DNA of 64,000 nucleotides from a bacterium (GTDB taxonomy: Bacteria; Planctomycetota; UBA1135; GCA-002686595): contig JAAELL010000252.1 of assembly GCA_024226735.1 (NCBI GenBank), positions 32,627 through 96,626 of the forward strand, given 5' to 3'. Each line of letters starts with the position of its first letter. The first letter of the stretch is position 1. The notes beneath the pieces were generated by a model. The model was not told the DNA's origin and did no database searches. It saw nothing but the letters and a program-made list of their open reading frames with translations. Below are positions 26,754-35,596 of the stretch, piece by piece. The translations under genes were made by a program, and so were the position numbers.

Positions 26754-28226
26754 ATGAGCACCGAACCGCTCGTCGGCGGGTTGACCCCTCCCCTGCAGAT
26801 CGATCCGCGGGGCACGGAGCCGCTCCAGCGCCAGCTCGGGCGTGCGCTGCGGGCGGCGATCCACTCGGGTGCCCTCGCGCCGGGCGCGCGCCTGCCCTCT
26901 ACGCGGGCGCTCGCTGCCGACCTCGGGTTGTCGCGCAACACGGTTCTGTACGCGTACGAGCAGCTCGAGGCCGAGGGCTACCTCGTGCCACGGCGCGGTG
27001 CGGGCACGTACGTCGCGGCCACGCTCGCGTGGAGGGAGGAGTCGGGCGCACGGGCCGACCCCGTGCGTCCACCGCGTCTCGCCGCCCGCGTCACGCGCAC
27101 CGCGGCGCTCGCGTTCCAGTCCGAGCTGCCCGCGAACAAGGGACCGTTCCTGATCGGTCTCCCCGACCTCGAGTCCTTTCCGCGACGCACGTGGGCGCGC
27201 CTCGCCGCGCGGCGCCTGCGGTCGGGGGATCGCACGCTGGTCGACCACGGGGACCCGCGCGGGCGGCCGGAGCTGCGCGAGGCCATCGCCGCCTACGTGC
27301 GCACCTCGCGCGGCGTGCGCTGCACGTCCGATCAAGTGGTGGTCGTCAACGGCTCACAGCACGCGCTCGCGCTCGCCGGCGCCGTCCTGATCGATCCCGG
27401 CGACACGGTGTGGGTCGAGGAGCCGGGCTACCGCGGCGCGCGCGCGGCGTTTCTCGCGGCGGGCGCGAGGCTCGCCGGCATCCCGCTCGAGCCTGACGGC
27501 ATCGACCTCGCGGCCGGCGCCGCGCGCCGCGAGGCACCGCGGCTGATCTTCGTCACGCCCTCGAACCAGTTCCCGACGGGCGTCACGTTGAGCATGACCA
27601 AACGGCTCGCGCTGCTCGCGTGCGCGCGCGAGCACGACGCGTTCCTCATCGAGGACGACTACGACAGCGAGTTCCGCTACGTCGGCGCGCCGGTTCCGGC
27701 GTTGCAGGGGCTGGACGCGGACGGACGCGTGCTCTACGTCGGCACGTTCAGCAAGACGCTCTCGCCGGCGGTGCGCGTCGGCTACCTCGTGTTGCCGCCC
27801 CAACTCGTCGAGCCGTTCGCCGCTATGCGTGCGGTGGGGGACCCGTACACCTCGAGCTGGACACAAGCCGTGCTCGCGGACTTCCTGCTCGAGGGCCACT
27901 ACACGCGGCACGTCGCGCGCATGCGCCGCCTGTACCGCACGCGGCGGCGCTTCCTCGAGGACGCTCTCGCATCCGACTTTGCCGACGTCTTGCGCGTCTG
28001 GCCGGCCGGCGGCGGGCTGCACCTCGTCGCCGGGCTCGCGCGCGGAATGGAGGCGACCGCGCTGTCGCGCGCCCTCGGCGAAGCCGATGTCAAGGCCACC
28101 TCCATCGCCGCCTTCCACCTCGACGAGCCCAGTCGTCCGGCACTGGTTCTCGGCTACGCGGGCTTCGGTCGGGAACGCACCGCCGCCGCGCTCGTGCGCA
28201 TGCGGGCGGTGTTCGACGCCGGATGA
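26754..28226 (+). CDS. MocR/PdxR-type GntR regulator with aminotransferase-like domain
   Basis: This 490-residue protein has an N-terminal GntR winged helix (residues 15-82: PLQRQLGRALRAAIHSGALAP, LPSTRALAADLGLSRNTVL, YEQLEAEGYLVPRRGAGTY). A fold-type I aminotransferase domain is fused to it. DHGDPRGRPELREAIAAYV, VTPSNQFPTGVTLS and IEDDYDSEFRY are the conserved MocR blocks, and VGTFSKTLSPAVRVGYL holds the PLP Lys at about residue 334. Such proteins sense pyridoxal phosphate or amino compounds and control vitamin B6, GABA, taurine or ectoine genes. The target is not evident here because no pdxS/pdxT lies in the window. It is followed by a strong hairpin. Confidence 0.92.
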   Translation: MSTEPLVGGLTPPLQIDPRGTEPLQRQLGRALRAAIHSGALAPGARLPSTRALAADLGLSRNTVLYAYEQLEAEGYLVPRRGAGTYVAATLAWREESGARADPVRPPRLAARVTRTAALAFQSELPANKGPFLIGLPDLESFPRRTWARLAARRLRSGDRTLVDHGDPRGRPELREAIAAYVRTSRGVRCTSDQVVVVNGSQHALALAGAVLIDPGDTVWVEEPGYRGARAAFLAAGARLAGIPLEPDGIDLAAGAARREAPRLIFVTPSNQFPTGVTLSMTKRLALLACAREHDAFLIEDDYDSEFRYVGAPVPALQGLDADGRVLYVGTFSKTLSPAVRVGYLVLPPQLVEPFAAMRAVGDPYTSSWTQAVLADFLLEGHYTRHVARMRRLYRTRRRFLEDALASDFADVLRVWPAGGGLHLVAGLARGMEATALSRALGEADVKATSIAAFHLDEPSRPALVLGYAGFGRERTAAALVRMRAVFDAG

Positions 28227-28234
28227 AAGAAGGC

Positions 28235-28265
28235 GACCCCTCCGCGCGAATCGCGCGGAGGGGTC
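28235..28265 (+). terminator. Perfect 14-bp hairpin after the MocR gene
   Basis: GACCCCTCCGCGCG at 28235-28248 pairs perfectly with CGCGCGGAGGGGTC at 28252-28265 around an AAT loop. It lies 8 bases after the stop of the regulator and 34 bases before the end of the convergent gene. The tract that follows is CT-rich rather than a pure T run, so it may be an atypical intrinsic terminator acting in both directions. Confidence 0.65.
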
Positions 28266-28299
28266 CCTCCTCTCTCCCGGTCTCTCTCTCAGGTCCTGA

Positions 28300-30084
28300 T
28301 CAGGGCGTGAAGAGGATCGACAGCGCGTTCGAGGCGTTCGAGTTCGCGCCGCACGCTCCGCCCGGATCGCGGTACCAGGCCTGGAAGTTCCACGTCGAGG
28401 CGGGCAGGATCGCTCCGCCCGGGATGCCCAGGGACAGCCCGACCATCGGGCCGACCGTCGCCGAGCCAACAGCGTTCGAGACGAACGGCGGGAGGAAGCG
28501 GAACAGGTTGCCGCCGACACAGCGCAGTCCGTTGCCGAAGGGCGTCGGCGGGATCATCGCGGGGCCCATGAAGATCATGCCGAAGTTGTTGGCCGGCATC
28601 TGGATGACGTCGAGGAACAGGTCGTCGCCCAGCACCGAGCCGCTACCGCTGGCGCTGAGGATCGCGCCGAGTCCGGTGATGTTCTCGCATCCGCCGGGGG
28701 CGTAGGGGTTGCCACAGGGGGCGGAGCCGACGGGGCAGAAGCAGAACGCGGTCGAGATCAGCTCGCACTCGTCGGGGACGCCGTTCACGTTCCAGTCGCT
28801 CGAGAAGCCGCTCGCGATGTCGATCGCATCCGGGACGCCGTTGGAGTTGCAGTCGCTACCGAGGGGACGGCGCACGTCGAGGGCGTCGAGGTCGTCGCCG
28901 GTGTTGCCGCCGATCAGCGTGCCGCTGCGCATCGTCTGCAGGCCGAGGTTCTCCGCCGCGATCCAGATCGAGGGGAAGGGCGAGCAGCCGCCCGAGCCGG
29001 TCGGGAGCGGGACCGAGAGGATGTCGCCCTCTTCGATCGGGATGCAGAAGCGGCTGTCGGGCATGCCGATGACCGCCGAGCCGCGCCGTACCGAGAAGAG
29101 CAGCATGTCGGACGGCGTGGCGCCGAACCAGCCAAAGTCGGTCGTCGAGGGCTGGAAGCCGGGGAAGCCGTTCTCCCAGATCGAGAGCGCGTCGAGGTCG
29201 TCCGTGCCGGGGCCGGTCAGGTCGAGGCCCAGCGCTGCCGCGGGCGCGTACAGCACCGGCGGGCCGCCGGGCGCGAGCGTCGCGACGACGTCGCCGCCGA
29301 CGAAGCCGTGCGCTCCCGCGCTGCCCTGCAGCGGCGTGCCGAGCACCGGATCGACCCATGCGGAGTCGAGCGAGAAGAAGACCGGGAAGCCGATCCCCGC
29401 CGCGTCCGTGTCGGCCGCGTCGACATCGTCACCGATGAAGGGCCACAGACCACCCGGCTCGACCAGGCCGAGGCCGGGGTAGACGAAACCGGACGCGCTG
29501 ATGAAGCCGTTGCCGTCGATCATGCCGGTGTTGCCGGCCGCGCCGGCGAACGGAGGCATCGGCGCGGGCGCGCCGCCCAGGTCCATGAACATGTCGCCCG
29601 CCGCCTCGAACGCGCCGGTCAGCGAGCCTTCGGTGAACACCGTCGGGGGCAGGGGCGAGCCCGGCATGCCGCGTGCGACCTCGTCGACCGAGAACCAATA
29701 GGCGCCGGGCAGGTTCGTCGTCGAGGCGATGCGGGCGTCGTTGCCGTAGGACAGGGCGTCGAGCTCGATCGGGCAGGGGGTTGCGGTCCCGTGACCGACG
29801 CATCCGCCCCAAGCGGCCAGGCCGAGGCCCCCGGGGCCGGAGCTGATGCTGATTCCAGGGGGCGTCGGAGCGGCGAGCGCCGGCCCGTTCGGCCCAGGCG
29901 CCGGGCCCGTCGACGGCGTCAGGATGTCGCCCTCGGTGATCGGCGTCGCGCTGAAGGCGTCGCCCGTGCCGACCGCGGCGCTGCCGTTGTCGACGCTGAA
30001 CGTCACTTGGGCCGAGGCCGAGGCCGAGAAAGCAGCGGCGGCGAAGAAGGTCAAGGAGGTGGTCGCGGGGTTCAGAAGTTTCAT
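28300..30084 (-). CDS. Large secreted protein with DCNxNGxPD motifs and divergent shared C-terminal domain
   Basis: This 594-residue exported protein starts at MKLLNPATTSLTFFAAAAFSASASA, a clear signal peptide. Residues 30-400 form a Gly/Pro/Asp-rich extracellular region with two similar halves. Each half has a stretch of the type FSVDNGSAAVGTGD or FSVRRGSAVIGMPD, followed by an EGDIL motif and a DDLDALSIWENG- or LDALSYGND-like segment. A calcium-loop-like SDCNSNGVPDAIDIASG and NVNGVPDECE sit near residue 420, a motif widespread in planctomycete surface proteins. The end (LPASTWNFQAWYRDPGG) is related to the shared C-terminal domain, with Cys replaced by Ala in WNFQAW. Function is unknown. 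Confidence 0.8.
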   Translation of the reverse strand: MKLLNPATTSLTFFAAAAFSASASAQVTFSVDNGSAAVGTGDAFSATPITEGDILTPSTGPAPGPNGPALAAPTPPGISISSGPGGLGLAAWGGCVGHGTATPCPIELDALSYGNDARIASTTNLPGAYWFSVDEVARGMPGSPLPPTVFTEGSLTGAFEAAGDMFMDLGGAPAPMPPFAGAAGNTGMIDGNGFISASGFVYPGLGLVEPGGLWPFIGDDVDAADTDAAGIGFPVFFSLDSAWVDPVLGTPLQGSAGAHGFVGGDVVATLAPGGPPVLYAPAAALGLDLTGPGTDDLDALSIWENGFPGFQPSTTDFGWFGATPSDMLLFSVRRGSAVIGMPDSRFCIPIEEGDILSVPLPTGSGGCSPFPSIWIAAENLGLQTMRSGTLIGGNTGDDLDALDVRRPLGSDCNSNGVPDAIDIASGFSSDWNVNGVPDECELISTAFCFCPVGSAPCGNPYAPGGCENITGLGAILSASGSGSVLGDDLFLDVIQMPANNFGMIFMGPAMIPPTPFGNGLRCVGGNLFRFLPPFVSNAVGSATVGPMVGLSLGIPGGAILPASTWNFQAWYRDPGGACGANSNASNALSILFTP

Positions 30085-30229
30085 GTCGGGTCCAGATTCG
30101 CTTGGATGGCCGCCCCCTTCGGACAGCTCTTGTGCCAGCGAAGTGACCCGCTGGCCGGCGACCGGACAGGAAATCGCGAGTTCTTGGCCTGGGTCGGGGC
30201 GTTTGCGAGATTCCCGGTGTGGGACAGGA

Positions 30230-30373
30230 AGCGCGTACGAGGAGCTCGTTCCGCGCAGTCGGGCACTCGAGCTCGACGAGCAGCTGTCCGTGCTCGTTCT
30301 CGACCTCGAAGCGCTCATCGAGCTCAAGGAACAGATCGGTCGGGAGAAGGACGAAGTCCAGCTGGCACGGCTC
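30230..30373 (+). pseudogene. Remnant of a nucleotidyltransferase-like protein C terminus
   Basis: Between two minus-strand genes, the plus strand reads YEELVPRSRALELDEQLSVL, then VLDLEALIELKEQIGREKDE and VQLARL. That is the conserved C-terminal end of small nucleotidyltransferase-fold proteins (LDLEALIxLKxxxGRxKDxxxL). The sequence upstream in the same frame has no family character, and no start or catalytic GSxxxD motif is present. The 3' part overlaps the end of the sialidase gene on the other strand. I read it as the last 45 or so codons of a decayed gene. Confidence 0.45.
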
Positions 30374-31478
30374 CGTCCCCCGTCGCCTCGCCCCCCAGGA
30401 TCCACGCGAGATCGAACCGCGCCACCTGCGACGCCCCCCCGGGTCCGCCCTCGAAGTGCAGGTAGATCCAGCCCTCGCTCGGCGTCCCGCCGCGGCCGGC
30501 GGCGAGGGACGAGTACGCGCTCGGCCCGTCGAACACGAGCCGCTTGATCGGCCACGTCTCGCCGCCGTCGAAGCTCGCCCAGACCGTGATGCGCTCGCGC
30601 TTCGACGCGGGCGTGTCGAGGTTGCTGAAGATCAGGACGTCGCGCCCCTCGATCGGTAGCCGCACGAGTCCGCCCATGCAGCCGTACGAGCGGTGCTGGT
30701 GTCCGTCGGGCAGAGCGTCGACGATGCGCCAGTCGGTCCACGTCTCGCCGCCGTCGTGGCTCCACGCCGCGCGCCGGCGCGTGTTGCGCTCGGCCTGGTC
30801 CCAGTGCACGCGCGAGTTGTAGTAGACGCGGCCATCGGAGAGCTCGGCGACGGCCGCCTCGCCGGTGCCGTTCTCGGGGAACGGCGCACTCGTGCTCCAG
30901 GTGCGGCCGCCATCGTCGCTGTAGATGGCATTGGTGTAGTGCTCGGGCCACATCCGTCGGTCGTTGGCGCCGGCGTAGTAGCGCGTGGCACGCAGGAGCC
31001 GGCCGCTCTTCAGCGTGATGCCGGTCTCGTTCATGTGCATCGACGGTGCGTGGCCGCCGGGGTCCGGATGGATGACGGTCTCCTGTTCGGACCACGTCCG
31101 GCCGTCGTCCGAGCTGCGGAAGACGGAGATTGCGGCGGGGGGGTGCCCGGCCTCGGTGAAGGCGAGGATGTCGCCCGTCGTCTCGTCGACCGTCGCGCCG
31201 CCGCCGTGGATGCCGGAGCCGTCGATCGTGATCACAGGGCCCCAGGTCGCGCCGCCGTCCTCGCTGCGACGCAGCACGAGTCGACTCGAGCCGAAGAAGG
31301 CGAGGACGGTGCCGCGCGGGGTGACCGTGATGCCCGGGAAGCGCTCCTTCTCGAAGACTCGCGTCTGCTCGAAGCGCTGCTCGCGCAGGAATGGCTCGAG
31401 GTCGTCCGCGTTCGGGTGCAGGCACGCGGGAGTGAGCGCGAACAGAAGCAGTAGCGTTGCGTTGAAGCCGGAGCTCAT
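30324..31478 (-). CDS. Lipoprotein exo-alpha-sialidase-like (BNR/Asp-box six-blade propeller)
   Basis: This 384-residue protein begins MSSGFNATLLLLFALTPAC, with a lipobox that makes Cys19 the likely lipidated residue, so it should be anchored in a membrane facing the periplasm or outside. It has five Asp boxes (SEDGGATW, SSDDGRTW, SDDGGRTW, SHDGGETW, SFDGGETW), the repeats of sialidase-type propellers (GH33 and relatives). RRSED and GGGATVDETTGDILAF fit the N-terminal part of that fold. It probably cleaves terminal sialic-acid-like sugars, but an unambiguous Arg triad and Tyr/Glu pair could not be assigned. I chose the ATG at 31478 for the lipoprotein signal; an upstream in-frame start at 31541 lacks one. 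Confidence 0.8.
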   Translation of the reverse strand: MSSGFNATLLLLFALTPACLHPNADDLEPFLREQRFEQTRVFEKERFPGITVTPRGTVLAFFGSSRLVLRRSEDGGATWGPVITIDGSGIHGGGATVDETTGDILAFTEAGHPPAAISVFRSSDDGRTWSEQETVIHPDPGGHAPSMHMNETGITLKSGRLLRATRYYAGANDRRMWPEHYTNAIYSDDGGRTWSTSAPFPENGTGEAAVAELSDGRVYYNSRVHWDQAERNTRRRAAWSHDGGETWTDWRIVDALPDGHQHRSYGCMGGLVRLPIEGRDVLIFSNLDTPASKRERITVWASFDGGETWPIKRLVFDGPSAYSSLAAGRGGTPSEGWIYLHFEGGPGGASQVARFDLAWILGGEATGDGAVPAGLRPSPDRSVP

Positions 31479-31539
31479 TGGCGGGTGTCTCGGATGGGAT
31501 GATGCCGTCGTGGGGTAGGATGGCGGGGCCCGCAACGTC

Positions 31540-32367
31540 ATGCACGGACCCGTCGCAGATCACTACGCAGTCGGTGGAGTCCTCGATTCGATCTTGAAGG
31601 CGCTCGCCAGCCTCGGCAAGGATCTCGACGCGCTCACTCCGCACGACCTCGCGCCCGTGGATACGTTCCACATCCGTGGACGCGAGGCCACGGTCGAGCT
31701 CGCTGCTCGCGCCGGTCTCGCTGCGGGGATGAAGGTCCTGGACTCCGGGTGTGGGCTCGGAGGGTCGGCACGATACCTGGCACTGGATCACGGCTGTGAA
31801 GTCACCGGCGTCGATCTGACGCCGGAGTACGTGGAGGCGGCCACCGCGCTCGCGGGCCGCGTCGGGCTCGCGGACCGGGTGACGTTTCGCCAAGGGAGCG
31901 CGTTGGATCTGCCGTTTGCGGACAACGGCTTCGACGCGGTCTGGACCGAGCACGTGCAGATGAACATCGAGGACAAGCGCGCTTTCTACCGCGAGAGCCT
32001 GCGAGTCCTGAAGCCCGCCGGTGTCCTGATGTTCCACGACATCTTCCGCGGCGACGCTGGCGATCCGCACTACCCGGTGCCCTGGGCCGACGAACCGTCG
32101 ATCAGCTTCTTGTCGACCGGCGACGACGTGCGCCGGACGCTCGATGCGCTCGGCGCGCAGGTTCTGGACTGGGAGGACACGAGCGAGCGCTCGCTCGATT
32201 GGTTCCGTGGCGTACTCGCCCAGCGACAGGAATCCGGGACGCCGGCGCTCGGCATTCACCTTCTGATGGGTGAGGCGGCTCCGGCCAAGCTTCGCAACGT
32301 CGTTCGCAATCTCGAGGAGAAGCGCATCGCGGTGGTCCAGGCGGTCGTTCAGGCGCGCGCCCGCTAG
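31540..32367 (+). CDS. Class I SAM-dependent methyltransferase, sarcosine/dimethylglycine N-methyltransferase-like
   Basis: This 275-residue cytoplasmic enzyme has the Rossmann motifs of class I methyltransferases. Motif I is VLDSGCGLGGSARYLA (residues about 66-81), the motif II acidic position is VTGVDLTPEYV, and RVTFRQGSALDLPFADNGFDAVW and ESLRVLKPAGVLMFHDI follow. The order and the HVQMNIEDK stretch resemble glycine-betaine-type sarcosine/dimethylglycine methyltransferases and related small-molecule enzymes. The substrate is not certain. It is divergent from the sialidase gene with 61 bases between starts. Confidence 0.85.
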   Translation: MHGPVADHYAVGGVLDSILKALASLGKDLDALTPHDLAPVDTFHIRGREATVELAARAGLAAGMKVLDSGCGLGGSARYLALDHGCEVTGVDLTPEYVEAATALAGRVGLADRVTFRQGSALDLPFADNGFDAVWTEHVQMNIEDKRAFYRESLRVLKPAGVLMFHDIFRGDAGDPHYPVPWADEPSISFLSTGDDVRRTLDALGAQVLDWEDTSERSLDWFRGVLAQRQESGTPALGIHLLMGEAAPAKLRNVVRNLEEKRIAVVQAVVQARAR

Positions 32368-32505
32368 CCCCCGCACGAGCGCTCGCTTCCAGGCGTACGA
32401 ACTTCGCGCCGCCGTTCTCGGCCGCGTTTCGTTGACCTTCGCGCCCGGCGCATGTTTTTTCGGGAATGCCTCGATGGATCGTGGGCGCCAGGCGCATGAG
32501 GAGGG

Positions 32506-35496
32506 ATGAGCTCTCGCCTCGTTCCGTTGTTCTTGGTCTGCGTCGCCTTCGTCGCTGCTGCTTTCCTCGTTGCACGCGGTTGCAGCGACCAGAGCGACGG
32601 GACGCCGGTCGTCGCCGAGCGGGCGGGCGTTGACCCTGTTCGGCCGGACGCTACGCCCGAGTTCGTATCACCCGATGCTACGGGGGAGGAGCGCACGGAC
32701 GCGACCACCGCGGCCACGGTCGGGACTCGTGCACCGCGACCGGCCGAGAAGCCGCTTCCGAAGGTGCGGACCGAGCCGTTCCGCGGGCGTGCGCTCGATC
32801 GCATCGGGAACGCGATCGAAGGAGCCGAGATCACGATCACCGGCTGGAAGCGGGGCGAGCTCGAGCGCTCGATCGCGTTGAGCCAGCGCAACGCCGACGG
32901 CGAGCCGGACGCAGTCACCGGCCACGACGGCCGTTTCACGTACGCCGGGGGCCGCAAGCTCGGTCGCACCGTTGCACTCTCGGTGAGTGCGCGCGGTTAC
33001 CTCGTCGAGACGCGGCGTCACGACTTCGAAGAGCCCGACGAGGTGGACTTCGGGGACGTCCATCTCGAACCCGCCGTCATCGTCGAAGGCTGGGTGCGCG
33101 ACGACCGCGGGCTGCCCGTCGAGGGCGCGCGTGTTCGGCGGCTCGACGAGAGCGACGCGTCCGGCGCGATCGTCGACATGCTCGAGGGCTTCGGCGTGAA
33201 GGGCGTCGACGGCAGCGTCGAGTGTGACGCGGAAGGGCACTTCGAGCTGCCCCACGAGCGGCCCGGGAAGTTCGTTCTGATCGCCGAAGAGGCGGCGCAT
33301 CTCACGGCGCGGTTCGAGGGCGTCACTCCGCCCGCGCCGGGCGTCATGTCTGCGATCGTTCTGACGATGGCGCGCGGCGGCTCGATCGAGGGCCGCGTGC
33401 TCGGCTATCCGGGCGGGCGGCGCGGCGCGCGGATCGCTGCGAGCCCGCTCGACTCCGAGGGGCTCGAGGACCCGGGCGAGCAGGTCCGCAGCGGCCTGGA
33501 CGAGATCCTCGACGCGACGCTCGCGCCCGCGGGCACCTACCACTGCGAGATCGACGACGACGGCCACTTTCATCTGCGCGGTCTGCCGGCCGGTGGCACC
33601 TTCGAGCTGCAGGTCACGGAGAAGAAGGACTTCGTGCGCGTCATCGCGCTCTCCGACGCGGTCGAGGTGGCGAGCGGCGACGCGGGCGTCGTGCTGCACT
33701 ACGACGCTGGGGCGACGGTCACCGCTCGCGTCGTCGACGGCCAGACCGGTGAACCGATCAACCGCGCCTCGGTGACCGCGCAGTGGCCGACCGGCCGCGC
33801 GCGGGGCTGGCTCACACCGAACGGCCGCGGCAAGCCGAAAGGAACGCGGGACGGATCGATCACGCTCTACGAGCTGCGGCCGCCGACGGACCCGGCCGAG
33901 CTCGAGCTGGACGTCGGCGCAGAGGGGTACATCAGTCGCACGGTCGGCGGCCTGACCGTCGGCGTACGCGACCGTGTCGACGCCGGCGTCATCGAGCTGC
34001 GCCGTGCCGCCCAGCTCACGTTCCGTGTCGTCGACGCGCAGACGGGCGACCCGATCCGGCGAGCGCGCGTCACGCTACGCGAGGAGCGCGAGGCTCCCGA
34101 GGGCGAGCTGACCGACGACGCGAAGGAGCAGCTCGGGCTGCCGACCCGTCCGACGTCGCGCAGCGCAGAGCGGACCGGGCGCGACGGCCGCTGCGTGCTC
34201 GACGGGCTGGCTGTCGAGACCGCGGAGCTGACGGTGCGTGCCGCCAAGTATCCATCCCATCGTGAACGTGGCTTCCTGCTCGCGACCGCGACCGAAGAGT
34301 ACGTCGTACGCCTGACGCGCGGCAGCGCGCTCGAGGTCACGGTCGCCGACCCGACCGGCACGCCGATCGAGGGCGCGCTGGTGCGCATTCGGCGCGTGGC
34401 GGAGGAAGGCGAGAAGCCGGAGACGCAGCGGGGCACCACGGGCACCGAGGGACTTGCGCGGTTCGACCCTCTCTTGCCCGGAGCGTACGAAGCGCGCGCG
34501 GACCACGCCGCCCATGCCCTGGCGGTCCAGCTCCAGGTCCTCGGCGCCCTCACCGAGGATGCCGAGTGGACGTCCATTACCGTCACCGCGGAGGAGGCGG
34601 CGCAGCTGCGGCTCGAGCTGCCCGGGCTCGGGACCGTGGGGGGGGGCGTCACCTCGAACGGCGAGCCTCTCGTGAATGCGAGCGTGAGCTTGCGCAGCGT
34701 GGACGAGGACGAGGAGCTTACGGTGATGCTCGACGTTCAGGACGAGCTCGGCAACGGGGCGGGTCGCCCGAAGGACGAGACGGGAGGCGACGGTCGTTTC
34801 CAGTTGGTCGGCGTGCCGCAGGGGGACTACGTCCTGCGCGTCCGCCACCCCGAGCTCGCGATGCCGGAGGAGGTCGAGCTCACGGTCGCCGCGGGCTTCA
34901 ACGAGGTCGAGGTTCGCGCATCGACCACGGCCGTCACCGGTCGTGTCCTCGACGACGAGGGGAGCCCGGTCGCGGACGCACGCATCCGGGCGGTCGACGT
35001 CGAGGTCGAGGCCTCGCGCGACGGGGAGCAGGAGGTCGTCCAGTTCCTCATCGGCGAGCTCGGATCGGGGACGAAGACGGACGCGAACGGCCGCTACGAT
35101 CTGCGCGGCCTGCGCTCGAACCTGCGCCTGCGGATCGAGGCAAGCGCGCCCGGGTACGTCGCGGCGCGCTCGGACGAGCTGCTCCTGTCCAACGACGAGG
35201 TTCGCGCGGACGTCGACCTCGAGCTCGATCGCGCGGGCTCGGTCGAAGTATCGCTGGTCGGGGACCTCGACGAGATTCCGATCACGATGGTGCGCGCACG
35301 CTTCGTCGACGAGGAGGGGCGTCACCCCGATCGCAGCGAGGTCATCCGCGGCCGGGTCGGCGTCGTCGACGGGCTCGCGCCAGGGCGATGGGAGTTCGTG
35401 TCGACGGACCTAGGTGAGTCCGACGAGGCATCCGGTGAGCCGGTCACGGTGGCGGTCGCAGCGGGGGAGCGGGGGCGCGTCGAGCTGTCGCGCTGA
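32506..35496 (+). CDS. Membrane-anchored protein with repeated carboxypeptidase-regulatory-like domains
   Basis: This 996-residue protein has an N-terminal membrane anchor (LVPLFLVCVAFVAAAFLVARG, about residues 5-25), an acidic Pro/Thr-rich linker to about residue 85, then eight or so beta-sandwich units of the carboxypeptidase-D regulatory / CNA-B-like type. Units begin with patterns such as FRGRALDRIGNAIEGAEITI, VEGWVRDDRGLPVEGARVRR, VTARVVDGQTGEPINRASVT, TFRVVDAQTGDPIRRARVT and VTGRVLDDEGSPVADARIRA, and end with G.F.L.GLP..-like turns. It is probably a periplasmic or surface scaffold; no catalytic residues are visible. The short amber-interrupted frame at 43197-43769 has the same anchor-linker-domain plan. 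Confidence 0.82.
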   Translation: MSSRLVPLFLVCVAFVAAAFLVARGCSDQSDGTPVVAERAGVDPVRPDATPEFVSPDATGEERTDATTAATVGTRAPRPAEKPLPKVRTEPFRGRALDRIGNAIEGAEITITGWKRGELERSIALSQRNADGEPDAVTGHDGRFTYAGGRKLGRTVALSVSARGYLVETRRHDFEEPDEVDFGDVHLEPAVIVEGWVRDDRGLPVEGARVRRLDESDASGAIVDMLEGFGVKGVDGSVECDAEGHFELPHERPGKFVLIAEEAAHLTARFEGVTPPAPGVMSAIVLTMARGGSIEGRVLGYPGGRRGARIAASPLDSEGLEDPGEQVRSGLDEILDATLAPAGTYHCEIDDDGHFHLRGLPAGGTFELQVTEKKDFVRVIALSDAVEVASGDAGVVLHYDAGATVTARVVDGQTGEPINRASVTAQWPTGRARGWLTPNGRGKPKGTRDGSITLYELRPPTDPAELELDVGAEGYISRTVGGLTVGVRDRVDAGVIELRRAAQLTFRVVDAQTGDPIRRARVTLREEREAPEGELTDDAKEQLGLPTRPTSRSAERTGRDGRCVLDGLAVETAELTVRAAKYPSHRERGFLLATATEEYVVRLTRGSALEVTVADPTGTPIEGALVRIRRVAEEGEKPETQRGTTGTEGLARFDPLLPGAYEARADHAAHALAVQLQVLGALTEDAEWTSITVTAEEAAQLRLELPGLGTVGGGVTSNGEPLVNASVSLRSVDEDEELTVMLDVQDELGNGAGRPKDETGGDGRFQLVGVPQGDYVLRVRHPELAMPEEVELTVAAGFNEVEVRASTTAVTGRVLDDEGSPVADARIRAVDVEVEASRDGEQEVVQFLIGELGSGTKTDANGRYDLRGLRSNLRLRIEASAPGYVAARSDELLLSNDEVRADVDLELDRAGSVEVSLVGDLDEIPITMVRARFVDEEGRHPDRSEVIRGRVGVVDGLAPGRWEFVSTDLGESDEASGEPVTVAVAAGERGRVELSR

Positions 35497-35596
35497 CGTC
35501 CGGTTGCCAGGCGGGAAGGGCAGGCCGGCGTTTCCCGATCCCGCCAGCGTCGCCGAGCGGTAGTAGGATGGGCACTCGGTCCCCTCCAGCCTGCCC

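Noticed and set aside
28300..32376. One continuous 1358-codon minus-strand open frame
   Set aside because: Only 28300-30084 has coding character and a signal peptide. The rest is antisense to the methyltransferase or overlaps the sialidase in another frame; long open frames are common in this GC-rich DNA.
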